A stretch of DNA of 64,000 nucleotides from Eutreptiella sp. 'Long Island Sound 2002' (lineage: Eukaryota; Euglenozoa; Euglenophyceae; Eutreptiales; Eutreptiaceae), in NCBI GenBank assembly GCA_964036045.1, contig OZ038384.1, positions 42,140,704 to 42,204,703 of the forward strand. The letters run 5' to 3'. Of the stretch, positions 1-11,000 are shown in pieces (the stretch's first letter is position 1; each line of letters opens with the position of its first letter). The notes under the pieces are model-generated. The model was given only the letters and a program-made list of their open reading frames with translations. It ran no database searches and was not told where the DNA came from. Position numbers and translations under genes: made by a program.

Positions 1-215
1 TCTAAAAACCCTCAAGATGGTAGCTGTGGGACGGATTGCCCACACGCACCGCCACGCTCGAAGCCAGTCGTGATACGTCTCGATTTCTCGTGCGTCTTCC
101 CTGTGTCAGGCCGGGCCCACCCCGCCCGCCAACCGTCTAGGACCCCTCCCTGGGCCAGACATGCAGTCCTGTGGGGGACAGATGCACATACGTGGCCTCC
201 CCCCGACCGCCAGAC
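1..215. other. GC-rich sequence, no gene seen
   Basis: No coding region, RNA gene or clear repeat is supported here. Reading frames are open on both strands only because the sequence is GC-rich. It leads into the 30-bp minisatellite. Confidence 0.4.
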
Positions 216-1030
216 GCCAACGTGGCGCTTGCCCCGACAGCTCTGCGCCGACATGGCGCGGGCTCAGTGGCAGGGCACCATCGTGGTGTCGCGAACGTGC
301 CCGTGCGCCGTCGTGGCGCGGCATTCTAGGCAGAGTGCCATCGTGGCGCGGCCTTCTCGGCAGAGTGCCGCTGCGACGCCGCCCAAACAGTCCAGCGCCA
401 ACGTGGCGCCACTTCAGTGACAGCACACCACCGTGGTGCAGCCAACACGCACGTGGGCCGCCGTGGCGCACTGTTCGGGGCACGGCGCCGTCGTGGCACT
501 GCCCGGACAGCCCTATGCCTCCATGGCGCCAGTTCAGTGGCAGAGTGCCATTGTGGTGCCGCCAACATACACGTGCGCCATCGTGGCGCAATCCTCAGGG
601 CGGAACGCCACCGCGGCGCTGGCCAGCCAGCCCTGCGCCGACGTGGCGCTAGTTTAGTGACGTGGCACCACCGTGGTGCAGTCAACGTACACGTGCGCCG
701 TCGTGGCGCAACCTTCAAGGCAAAGCGCCACCGTGGCACTGCCCAAACGGTCTTCGTGCGCCGGCCTCGCCATGGTGTGTCCTCCAGGCCAATACTCGAG
801 GCACCATGGCGGGGTCTGCACCTGGCGCTCCGCCACCCACCGCGACACCCCGTGCAGAGTTGACGGGTCATCGGCGGTACTCACCGCCTCACGTGCCATC
901 GGCGAATGTCGCCGTCTCGCTCGGGCACCATCGTGGCGCCATTTTCTCGGTCGCGTGCCGTCTCGGTGCACGTTTCGTAGGACTCGTCGTTTGGGCTCGG
1001 CCTTTGCGGCCCGGCGTCGTCGGTGACCTC
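216..1030. repeat. 30-bp minisatellite with a 120-bp higher-order period
   Basis: From 216 to about 770 the sequence divides almost perfectly into 30-bp units that begin gcc(g/a)(t/a/c)cgtgg(c/t)gc. Every fourth unit is more alike (for example those carrying 'agttcagtggcag' and those carrying 'ccaacatacacgtgc'), giving a 120-bp higher-order repeat. Units become degenerate between 770 and 1030. Because 30 is divisible by three and stops are rare, several frames stay open on both strands and would encode 10-residue repeats. No conserved start or flanking gene structure supports translation. Confidence 0.85.
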
Positions 1031-1527
1031 CACGGCGGTGCACCACCGTGGTGCTGTGGCAGTGACGCACGTTCCGCACTCACAGAACCCGGGGGTACCC
1101 AGGCCACCGGCGGTGCGCGTGATTGTGTATCGTGGCCGTAGTCGCGACGCCGGCGGTACTCAGCCCGCCGGCAGTGCGCATAGTCGTGCTGGGCCGCGTT
1201 GTATTTAGCCCGGCGACGTTTTTAAGTCGGGGGTGATGCCCCGGGAGACCCACACCTTCCGCTCACGTTGATCTTGGAACACTGACTCGGGTGGATCCAG
1301 GACAGGTCGGGGCGGTCGGTGGCCAGGACCGGAGAGCTGATCGGACCGTAGCGTTGTCGTACACCGGCGTTGTGACCCAGACGGCCTGCTGGGAGGAGCG
1401 TTCTCAAGTGTGCGGCGAGATTCGTCTTACTCTAGCGGAGGTAAGACGGAGGACTCCCTCGGCAGTGCCTGCGTGGGTCCCGAGGGACGACGCCACGGCT
1501 CACGGTACGTGGGACCACGGCAGGCGC
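1031..1527. other. intergenic GC-rich sequence
   Basis: No supported gene. This is unique-looking sequence between two repeat tracts. Short overlapping ORFs exist on both strands but none has recognisable content. Confidence 0.4.
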
Positions 1528-1680
1528 TCCTCCTCCTCCTCCTCCTCCTCCACCACACCACACCACACCACACCACACCACACCACACCACACCACACCA
1601 CACCACATCCTACCACCCCACACCACAGCACCGCACACCACTCCACACCACCGCACCCAACACCACACCACACCACCATG
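1528..1680. repeat. simple repeats (TCC)n and (CACAC)n-type
   Basis: About eight TCC triplets are followed by about 130 bp of ACCACACCACAC-type pentanucleotide repeat that decays toward its right end. This is low-complexity DNA. The translated His/Thr- or Gly/Val-rich ORFs are artefacts. Confidence 0.9.
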
Positions 1681-1982
1681 GATTGTGTTGCCTCTGGGTA
1701 CTTGAGTTGGTGCACGCCACACGGTAGAGGTGCGCGTGTGTGCGAAAATGAATGCAAAAGTCAGTGCGAAAATCGCTCGAATTTGGTACATATTCGCGTT
1801 CGCACACACAAGGAAAGCCCACAGCAAAAATACAGCAATTTGTGGGGTACCATGGAACCGTGATGTCTTAGAAAAGAGCTTTTTTTTTGTAGACACCTAG
1901 GTTTTAAGTTTTTAGAATTTTTAAAAATATTGACACCATGCTAACTCTTTGAGACACGTCTTTTCGGGCGAAACCGTACATT

Positions 1983-2680
1983 TTGCACCCATATTCGTGC
2001 AATACTCGGTGCTCATTCAAAAGTTCCCTTAGCAGCTGTTCGCAAAGGGTACAGCTGGGTTTGGGTATCCTGTGGTGGTTGGTGAATTTGCTTGAGGACC
2101 CCAACAACGGGTGGGACGACACAACCATGAATACAGATGCATTGCGCTGCCTCTTGGCATTGTTCTACGGCCGCCGCCCCGACCTTATCACTCTTAGCTG
2201 CATCCACTTGCCTGTCCCGTTGAATTGTGCATGGGGTGTATTGTCTGAGGGTCTCTTACGGGCAGCTGATGTGGTGAGTCTGCCGAAGACAAGCGTCCGA
2301 AAAGGGGACACCGAGGAGGATGTTGAGTGGCGGAGTGTCATGCAGTGGGTAAGCACGGGCTAGCTGCTGTTCCAAGAGCAGGAGCACCCTGACGAGGCAT
2401 GTGACACGGACAATAGTGAAGAAGAAATCGAGGAGGTGACGGGTCAGCAAACCTCCAAGCCGAAGGGGATAAACAACGGCACCCAGAGTAGGAGAAGGCT
2501 GAGCGTGAGTGGCGGAAGCAGCAGGAGGTGCGGGAGCGGCAGCATACAAGGGAGTCGAAGGAGAAGGAGAAAAAGGCCAAAGAGGACGAACGAGCCAACC
2601 TAAAGAGGAAGGAAGAGGACGACAAGCTGGCACTGGCAGCAGCAGCGGCTTCCCCGTCACAAAACAACCGCGCAGTCTAG
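1983..2680 (+). pseudogene. broken gene of unknown function with charged C-terminal part
   Basis: Frame 1983-2363 encodes about 126 residues including CLLALFYGRRPDLITLSCIH. It meets a TAG at 2361-2363 but continues in the same frame with an acidic stretch (EACDTDNSEEEIEEV). Near 2490 the likely frame changes to a highly charged, coiled-coil-like segment (EKAEREWRKQQEVRERQ, later rich in K and E) that ends in an alanine tract and a stop near 2680. Either these are exon pieces with very short introns (GGTAAGC...CTAG surrounds the TAG) or the gene is decayed. No family was recognised. Confidence 0.35.
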
Positions 2681-3934
2681 GGCTTGCAGGCTACCCTGGC
2701 ACGTGGCGTGAGGGTTGGACTGCCCAAGAGTGGTGGCAAGACCAACGGCAAGTGAGTGGAAGCCCCGTGTATCGCTGGACCATAACAGACGTATGACCAC
2801 TGACACAAACTATGTGACCGTGCTGGAGTTCTCAATGCCTGGTGTGAGTGGGGCTGTCTTGTGCAGTCCCAAAAGGCTGTTCAATCCATGGGACCGTGAG
2901 TGAGGTGCCTTGTTTGTCTCAGTATGTGTTTGCGATTGAATTTTTCGGTCAATTTTTGATTTTGGACTAAGCTTCGCTCTGTAGAGGCCAGCCTTTGAGA
3001 TTTGATTGATTTGCCCCCCAAATAGGATGAATTTTGTACTGTTGGGTCCGCAGAGCCTAGCATACTGTATGACTCGAATTTGCATGGTGTTAAGAGGGTT
3101 GTCGTGTTGCCCTCATCTCGACAGTCCAGCACTGTCCCTGCGAGTTTGGTTGCAAGAGCGCCACATTTTGCTTTAGCATTTCTTTTCGCACGTCCCTCTT
3201 TGACACAGTGTATGAACTGTCGTGTTTGCCTATGATTCAGTTGGATCCACGGTGACAGGTTTGTGTGTGTGAATCCTACATGCTCTACTTATGTACCAAT
3301 TTTTAGCAGCCCATGCACTGCGCACGCCAGATTCAATATGTCCCCTCAATTGTTTGTTACCTGTTCCCTGGCCCCGCAGAGCTCAAGCGAATGTGTCTGC
3401 GATTTAGAGTTTACCCTGTGTACTGAGAGTCCTATCTCTAGTGTGCATGCTAGGCACAGCTTTGCCACTGTTCGCTGGGCCGTGGTACATTTTGCGCTGC
3501 CATGTGTGACCCCATTTCATTGGTCTAGCTGATTTTTTTTAAATTTCTTCAGTGGTTGACAATGCGTATGTTGGGCACTGCTTTACCACTACTCACTATG
3601 CCATGATACATTTTTTTGGTGCCATGTTTGACCAGTTTTGGTTGGTGTGGACCAGAGGTTCATCACATTTCCTCGTTCACTCAAGATTTAGAATCGGGAA
3701 CAAGCATGGTGTATCCAGGATTTAGTAGGTGCTTATGAACCACATGTCGGGACACATCCATCTGTAGTCAGTACAGCAGCAATTCCAGAGTTACGACGGA
3801 CGTCCTGTAGCGCATGTCAAGGTGTTTACAATTTGCGTGCTTTGTTTTCCATTTGTATGCCTTTCACATTCGTCGACTAGTATGTTCGATGCTACCATGC
3901 TTTGTCTTTGACTGGCGGTCTTTGGTATATTTAA
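2681..3934. other. intergenic region with a tandem duplication at about 3440-3660
   Basis: No gene is supported. Within it, a segment of roughly 120 bp appears twice in diverged form. Both copies contain a 'ggcac(a/t)g..tt(g/a)ccact' stretch followed by 'tacattttg/ttt' and 'gccatgt(g/t)tgacc'. The sequence is less GC-rich than the left end of the window and could be 5' flank of unit A. Confidence 0.4.
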
Positions 3935-4619
3935 GGATCACATGTACCACCGGTGCCCAGCATAGAACATTGAAAGAGAGACCAATATTGTCCGGTTACC
4001 GGTGGCAATTTTAGGAAATCTGTACCGACGTGCATGCGATATGCTTCGGTCCGTCGCTTGGAAGTTTTCGAAAACCCTTGGAAAGATGCTCGGAAGTTTT
4101 GGCAGCCAGATCGGCCCCCCAAAACGCAACCGATATCGGTAGGAATGTTCCATGGGCTTCCCAGCCGACCGTGCCGGGGGAGCTCGGGAGAAATTTTTCA
4201 GCCCAAACCCAGTGGAATTTTGGTTGGATGCTTGGTGGAAAGATGCTCGGAAGTTTTGGCAGCCAGATCGGGTCCCAAAACGTAACCAATATTGGTAGGA
4301 ATGTTCCATGGGCTTCCCAGCCGACCGTGCCGGGGGAGCTGGGAAGAAATTTTTCAGCCCGAACCCAGTGGAATTTTGGTTGGATGCTTGGTGCCTACCT
4401 TGCCTGCAAGATGCCATGGAGAACAGCACGTTGAAGCTAATGTTTGTCTACCCTTTGTTTGCTTTGCCTACAAAACTGCATGGAGAACACTGTGCTCAAG
4501 CTTATGATTGCTTCCCCTTTGTGCTCCTTTGTGAATTTGGACTTTTGCTTTTGACATGTGCAACGCCAGTTTGATCCTTGGTGGCTGCTTTGCCTACAAA
4601 CGTGCATCGAGAACACTGT
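3935..4619 (+). repeat. left repeat block L of unit A
   Basis: Nearly identical to 39,146-39,677. It begins 'catgtaccaccggtgccc', contains 'tccggttaccggtggca', the 12-bp palindrome accgatatcggt, and a core 'cttggaagttttcgaaaacc' running to 'gccgggggagctcgg'. It ends with tandem modules of about 70-125 bp that start 'gcctac(a/c)..gcatggagaacac'. This copy carries an extra internal tandem duplication of about 158 bp (4,085-4,240 repeated at 4,243-4,395). The core is also shared with the R blocks at 33.3 and 45.3 kb. It is a dispersed repeat and a candidate terminal block of a large mobile element. Confidence 0.75.
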
Positions 4620-4785
4620 ACTCAAGCTTCTAAATGTTTGCCCTTTGTGCCTTGTGATGCTTTGTGCCTGCTTTTGTGGTTTTTTTTTTGCATGTGTGTC
4701 GCTTTCTCACCTAGGCCCCTTTGAGTAGACTCACTAATGTATTCCCTTTTTGTGCTCAGAACACTTTTTGTCACCTGCAACAGAC

Positions 4786-5802
4786 ATGTCTGGTAGTCAA
4801 GGCAGTGCCGCTAGTGCCTCGTCTTCGTCCGCTCAGCCCCCTCAGCCCGTTCAGCAGCTCCCGGAACCAGATTTGGAGCTTGAGGGCGAGCTCATTGACG
4901 CGGACACAGCCAATACCGAAGTTCCCGAACCGGGTGATACACAATCGCGCCTCCAACACGCCCTAGCAGCACTGTGCCTGCGGCATAAGCCGTCAGAGAC
5001 CATTGAACCCAGAATGCTAAGGGTTTTTTTGGACAGGGTCGTCCCTGATGCATACCGCATCCAGCCCAAGGATACCTTGCTGGCTATGCTTATGCATAAG
5101 CATTTTTCAATCCCTGTCTTGACGACACGGGAGGCTGTGGGCAAGACAAGCCGCAGCAAACATGAGACCTCGTACGGTGTACAATACAGAAACCTCTGCA
5201 TTGTTGGTCCCGATCGGAAATACAACACGGACCGGACCTTTGCAGAGGAATCTGAAGAGAGGCTGCGTGTACATTACATGTACTTGAAATCAATACTGTC
5301 CGCACACCCGGACAGTACCATTCGCGAGTTAAAGTGGACCCAGAGCGATGTAGTTACTTGGTTCAAAGAGGCCAAGATCAAGAAGCGGTCCAAAAAAGTA
5401 GTTTCTTGCAACGTGCAGTTCCCCCCCCTCTCATTTATTCATGTTCCGTTCGAGGTTTTGAGGGTTATCATAAACGATGCCTTCTGCGAGTCCCCACATG
5501 CAACGATTCACAGCGCCCTCAGAGCCACCATCACAGGTGCACATGTGGTAGTGGTTTTCGGGGAAAAGGACGGCTGGCGGGTGTGGGACCAAGCCCCCTC
5601 AGGCAAGTGGGAAAAGGTGGTTACCCCCCCCGACGGTGAGGTTTTCAGAACAGACCAGCAACCCACGTACCATGCGCACGGTGTCTTGTGGGGCATTGAG
5701 TTTCTTTTGGCCCCAGCCCCCAAACCTTCCTCCGAGGGCGCACCAAAGCGGCAGCGACTTACCATCTTAGGTGCATGGTTGCAGGCCAAGGGTGAGGGCT
5801 AG
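4786..5802 (+). CDS. ORF1: hypothetical protein, candidate accessory protein of giant element
   Basis: The ORF is uninterrupted, 338 aa from the ATG at 4,786, chosen because the sequence just upstream looks non-coding and includes a polypyrimidine stretch ending in CAG. The N-terminal 50 residues are rich in Ser, Pro, Gln and acidic residues. The middle (about 55-300) looks globular, with DAYRIQPKDTLLAMLMHKHF and a basic cluster AKIKKRSKK near residue 200. The C-terminus has a basic KRQR motif that could be a nuclear signal. No known domain was recognised. It lies between repeat block L and ORF2 on the same strand, about 90 bp from ORF2's likely start. I infer an accessory or DNA-binding factor, analogous in position only to the second gene of CACTA transposons. 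Confidence 0.6.
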   Translation: MSGSQGSAASASSSSAQPPQPVQQLPEPDLELEGELIDADTANTEVPEPGDTQSRLQHALAALCLRHKPSETIEPRMLRVFLDRVVPDAYRIQPKDTLLAMLMHKHFSIPVLTTREAVGKTSRSKHETSYGVQYRNLCIVGPDRKYNTDRTFAEESEERLRVHYMYLKSILSAHPDSTIRELKWTQSDVVTWFKEAKIKKRSKKVVSCNVQFPPLSFIHVPFEVLRVIINDAFCESPHATIHSALRATITGAHVVVVFGEKDGWRVWDQAPSGKWEKVVTPPDGEVFRTDQQPTYHAHGVLWGIEFLLAPAPKPSSEGAPKRQRLTILGAWLQAKGEG

Positions 5803-5891
5803 GGCCAGGTTGGGACCGCAGAAGCCCCCCCCCCCTGCCTAAGCTGGGGATGCACTGTGTTGGGTCTTCATCAGCCCTCTTTTTCGCTCTG

Positions 5892-7983
5892 ATGTCTTCC
5901 ATCTCTGCTGCCCTGGCTGCCCGCGCCGAGCCACCAGCTCCTGCCGCCGTCCCCATCTCCTCGGGTCGACTGGCCGATCTTGGGACTGGGAACCCAGCGC
6001 CGATAGCAGTGCCGGTGCCAGCAACCCTTTGCCAGCCACCCCCGCTTTGTGGGAGGCGCCAGCAGTCGGAGGAGCAGCAGGAGCAGCAGCCGCAGGGCCC
6101 GCCGCCGCAGCAGAAGATGCGGAGGACCCCAAGGGCATGCAGGCTGCCCACTGCGCAGCTTTGTTGGCGGCTGTTGCAGCTGTGCAAGTCCAGATGGTGC
6201 TTGCACAGCTGAGTAAGAAGACAGTGTCCTTGTTCGCGGCCGGGGCACGCTACGGGCCAGAGGGGGAGGGGGTGGTGGTGTGGGTCACTCGGGGGGCCGT
6301 GACCTCCCGCAGGCAAGTGGAGCATCGTGCTCCAATTGGGCAGACGCCCCCAAACGTGGCCAAGGTGGTTCTGGACGTGGCCATTTTTGACCGGAGTGTG
6401 GCAGTGTGTGGGGAGTTGGGGGTTCCGGACCAGTTGAGGAAACTGGTCCTCAAGGAGTACCGATCACCAGCCGATCGGTACTCCAAGTTGAGAGGGCAGT
6501 TTGAGCAGGCCTGCCAGTCCTTCAAGAAGGCTGAGCAGGCTGTCCGGGAGGGGCCGGGGGGGAAGAGGCAGGGGGGGCAGGGGGTGAAGAGCAGGGAGGG
6601 AAAGTTGCGGGCAGCAGCTACTGCCCAGCAGGGAAGGGCAGAGGATATGCTGGGGCATATGCGGGGGGCTTGGGAGGAGACAAAGAAACACCGCCTCCTT
6701 AAGGCCCCCCTCCCCAAGATGCCCCCCAGCACCCTCCCCCCCTTTGGGAAATGGGAGGTGACAGGGGGACACCAGGAGGAGCTCCTGCATGGGGTGGTTT
6801 TTGCAGGGACTCCTCGGGGTTGGGAGGTGTACGACCTTGCAGCTACGGCTGTTTCAAGGTCGTGCACCCAGAAGCTGAGGGACAGGGGGGTTTCGGTGAG
6901 GATGCACACCGCCCCCGACTCGTGCAACCGCCACAACTGCATGTATGTGGCGGTTAAAATAATTTTGTGGCACATGAGCCACCCTGTGGGTGTTTGGGAC
7001 ACCCCCCCCGCCCTGAGCCATTTTGCCATGTGGGGGCGCCAGTGCCGGGAGTTGTTGGACAAAACCCTGGCATGGGCTCAGGTGAAAGGGAGCTGGAAGT
7101 GCCGCCGCACTGGCTGGGGCCCTGCGGCCCTGAAGGAGATGAAAGAAGTCTCCAGGCAGCTGGCCCCAGTTGGGGGGGGCAAAGGGCCTGTCCCCTTTGC
7201 CCCCCTCTCCGGCAACATGGTACCAATTGTGGTACTTTTTTGCATCGCGAACCCTGACTCTGGCCCTGCTATCCCTGGTGTGGGTAAGGGGAAAGGGAAG
7301 GGGAAGGGGAAGGGGAAGGGGGGGGGTGATTCAGACTCTTCAGACTCTGCCCCAGAGATTGCAGTGGGTAAGGGGAAGGGGAAGGAGAAGGGTAAGGGTA
7401 AGGGGAAGGGGGGGGTGATTCGAACTCTTCAGACTCTGCCCCAGAGATTGCAGTGGGTAAGGGGAAGGGGAAGGAGAAGGGTAAGGGTAAGGGGAGGGGG
7501 AAGGGGAAGGGGAAGGAGGAGGAGGTGGTTTCAGACTCTGAGTCATCTGACTCAGACGTGCCTATTTCCTCGACAGGGGTGAGGAGAGGGCACGTGGCCC
7601 CTGAGTCATCTGACTCAGATTCCAAGGTGCCTGTTTCCTCCACAGGCGTGAAGAGAGGGCGGGCGGCCCCTGACTCTGGGGCCCCTTCAGGTAAGAGGAG
7701 GAAGAAGATCAGCCGCAGCCCATATGTAGGCTGGAGTGGAGCGGGATCAGGGGACCAGGGGTCACTGCCCCTTCGCATAGTCACACAGGTCAGGACTGTC
7801 ATTGACTATGTGAAGGGGTCTGCCCACCGACCTCGCAATTGGATGAGGTCCTTCCCCCTCATCCATGGGGGTGATTCCGGGCCAGGGGAGTTGATACTCC
7901 TCATTGTGCCCCCTGAGACCAAGGCCGAGGCCTCTCACAAGGCACAGCCTCAGCCTGAGCCTGACTCTGAGGGGGAGGACTGA
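5892..7983 (+). CDS. ORF2: hypothetical protein with GKGKGK tracts and acidic Ser/Asp tail, two apparent frameshifts
   Basis: The likely start is the ATG at 5,892 (MSSISAALAARAEPPAPAA). The frame shifts once in the C-run near 6,046 and once in a G-run near 7,410. Adding one base to each run would give one reading frame of about 697 aa. In order: Ala/Pro/Gln-rich N-terminus; a globular part with VVVWVTRGAV and LRKLVLKEYRSPADRY; a helical charged segment; a part with RHNCMYVAVKIILWHMSHP; then lysine-glycine repeats alternating with SDSSDS blocks, an NLS-like GKRRKKISRS, and an acidic end DSEGED. The lysine-rich part contains an internal tandem duplication of about 100 bp. No family was recognised. 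It ends about 115 bp before the satellite array. The frameshifts could be sequencing errors or decay. Confidence 0.55.
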
Positions 7984-8097
7984 GAGGGAGGTATATATTC
8001 CCATTCGAGGCACTGAAATGAACTGCAGCTGCACCTGAACTGCCTGTTGGCATCCATTCATGCTTCCAGCCCAGCTTGTGCTTGTTGTGCCTGTGGC

Positions 8098-11000
8098 AGG
8101 GGGCGGATAGTCGAGCACACTTTGGACCCTTGGATCTCGAAACTGGTAGGAGCAATCCTGGCAAAAGAAGGTTCTGGTGAAAGGTACTGGTTGGGGCTTT
8201 CCATACATGGTTTCCTTGAAACCTACCAAAACAGTGGCGCAGAGTGAGGGGGCGGATAGTCGAGCACACTTTGGACCCTTGGATCTCGAAGCTGGTTGGA
8301 GCAATCCTGGCAAATGAAGGTTCTGGTGAAAGGTATTGGTTGGGGCTTTCCATACATGGTTTCCTTGAAACCTACCAAAACAGTGGCGCAGAGTGAGGGG
8401 GCGGATAGTCGAGCACACTTTGGACCCTTGGATCTCGAAACTGGTTGGAGCAATCGTGGCAAAAAAAGGTTCTGGTGACAGGTACTGGTTGGGGCTTTCC
8501 ATACATGGTTTCCTTGAAACCTACCAAAACAGTGGCGCAGAGTGAGGGGGCGGATAGTTGAGCACACTTCGGACCCTTGGATCTCGAAACTGGTAGGAGC
8601 AATCCTGGCAAAAGAAGGTTCTGGTGAAAGGTACTGGTTGGGGCTTTCCATACATGGTTTCCTTGAAACCAACCAAAACAGTGGCGCAGAGGGAAGGGGC
8701 GGATAGTCGAGCACACTTTGGACCCTTGGATCTCGAAACTGGTTGGAGCAATCCTGGCAAAAAAAGGTTCTGGTGAAAGGTACTGGTTGGGGCTTTCCAT
8801 ACATGGTTTCCTTGAAACCTACCAAAACAGTGGCGCAGAGTGAGGGGGCGGATAGTTGAGCACACTTCGGACCCTTGGATCTCGAAACTGGTAGGAGCAA
8901 TCCTGGCAAAAGAAGGTTCTGGTGAAAGGTACTGGTTGGGGCTTTCCATACATGGTTTCCTTGAAACCAACCAAAACAGTGGCGCAGAGGGAGGGGGCGG
9001 ATAGTCGAGCACACTTTGGACCCTTGGATCTCGAAACGGGTTGGAGCAATATTGGCAAAAAAAGGTTCTGGTGAAAGGTACTGGTTGGGGCTTTCCATAC
9101 ATGGTTTCCTTGAAACCTACCAAAACAGTGGCGCAGAGTGAGGGGGCGGATAGTCGAGCACACTTTGGACCCTTAGATCTCGAAACTTGTTGGAGCAATC
9201 CTGGCAAAAGAAGGTTCTGGTGACAGGTACTGGTTGGGGCTTTCCAAACATGGTTTCCTTGAAACCTACCAAAACGGTGGCGCAGAGTGAGGGGGCGGAT
9301 AGTCGAGCACACTTTGGACCCTTGGATCTCGAAACTGGTTGGAGCAATCCTGGCAAAAAAAGGTTCTGGTGAAAGGTACTGGTTGGGGCTTTCCATACAT
9401 GGTTTCCTTGAAACCAACCAATACAGTGGCGCAGAGGGAGGGGGCGGATAGTCGAGCACACTTTGGACCCTTGGATCTCGAAACTGGTTGGAGCAATCCT
9501 AGCAAAAGAAGGTTCTAGTGAAAGGTACTGGTTGGGGCTTTCCATACATGGTTTCCTTGAAACCAACCAAAACAGTGGCGCAGAGGGAGGGGGCGGATAG
9601 TCGAGCACACTTTGGACCCTTGGATCTCGAAACTGGTTGGAGCAATCCTGGCAAAAAAAGGTTCTGGTGAAAGGTACTGGTTGGGGCTTTCCATACATGG
9701 TTTCCTTGAAACCTACCAAAACAATGGCGCAGAGTGAGGGGGCGGATAGTCGAGCACACTTTGGACCCTTGGATCTCGAAACTGGTTGGAGCAATCCTGG
9801 CAAAAGAAGGTTCTGGTGAAAGGTACTGGTTGGGGCTTTCCATACATGGTTTCCTTGAAACCAACCAAAACAGTGGCGCAGAGGGAGGGGGCGGATAGTC
9901 GAGCACACTTTGGACCCTTAGATCTCGAAACTGGTTGGAGCAATCCTGGCAAAAAAAGGTTCTTGTGAAAGGTATTGGTTGGGGCTTTCCATACATGGTT
10001 TCCTTGAAACCTACCAAAACAGTGGCGCAGAGTGAGGGGGCGGATAGTCGAGCACACTTTGGACCCTTAGATCTCGAAACTGGTTGGAGCAATCCTGGCA
10101 AAAGAAGGTTCTGGTGACAGGTACTGGCTGGGGCTTTCCATACATGGTTTCCTTGAAACCTACCAAAACAGTGGCGCAGAGTGAGGGGGCGGATAGTCGA
10201 GCACACTTTGGACCCTTGGATCTCGAAACTGGTTGGAGCAATCCTGGCAAAAAAAGGTTCTGGTGAAAGGTACTGGTTGGGGCTTTCCATACATGGTTTC
10301 CTTGAAACCAACCAAAACAGTGGCGCAGAGGGAGGGGGCGGATAGTGGAGCACACTTTGGACCCTTGGATCTCGAAACTGGTTGGAGCAATCCTAGCAAA
10401 AGAAGGTTCTAGTGAAAGGTACTGGTTGGGGCTTTCCATACATGGTTTCCTTGAAACCAACCAAAACAATGGCGCAGAGTGAGGGGGCGGATAGTCGAGC
10501 ACACTTTGGACCCTTGGATCTCGAAACTGGTTGGAGCAATCCTAGCAAAAGAAGGTTCTGGTGAAAGGTACTGGTTGGGGCTTTCCATACATGGTTTCCT
10601 TGAAACCAACCAAAACAGTGGCGCAGAGGGAGGGGGCGGATAGTCGAGCACACTTTGGACCCTTGGATCTCGAAACTGGTTGGAGCAATCCTGGCAAAAA
10701 AAGGTTCTGGTGAAAGGTACTGGTTGGGGCTTTCCATACATGGTTTCCTTGAAACCTACCAAAACAGTCGCGCAGAGTGAGGGGGCGGATAGTCGAGCAC
10801 ACTTTGGACCCTTAGATCTCGAAACTGGTTGGAGCAATCCTGGCAAAAAAAGGTTCCGGTGAAAGGTACTGGTTGGGGCTTTCCATACATGGTTTCCTTG
10901 AAACCTACCAAAACAGTGGCGCAGAGTGAGGGGGCGGATAGTCGAGCACACTTTGGACCCTTGGATCTCGAAACTGGTTGGAGCAATCCTGGCAAATGAA

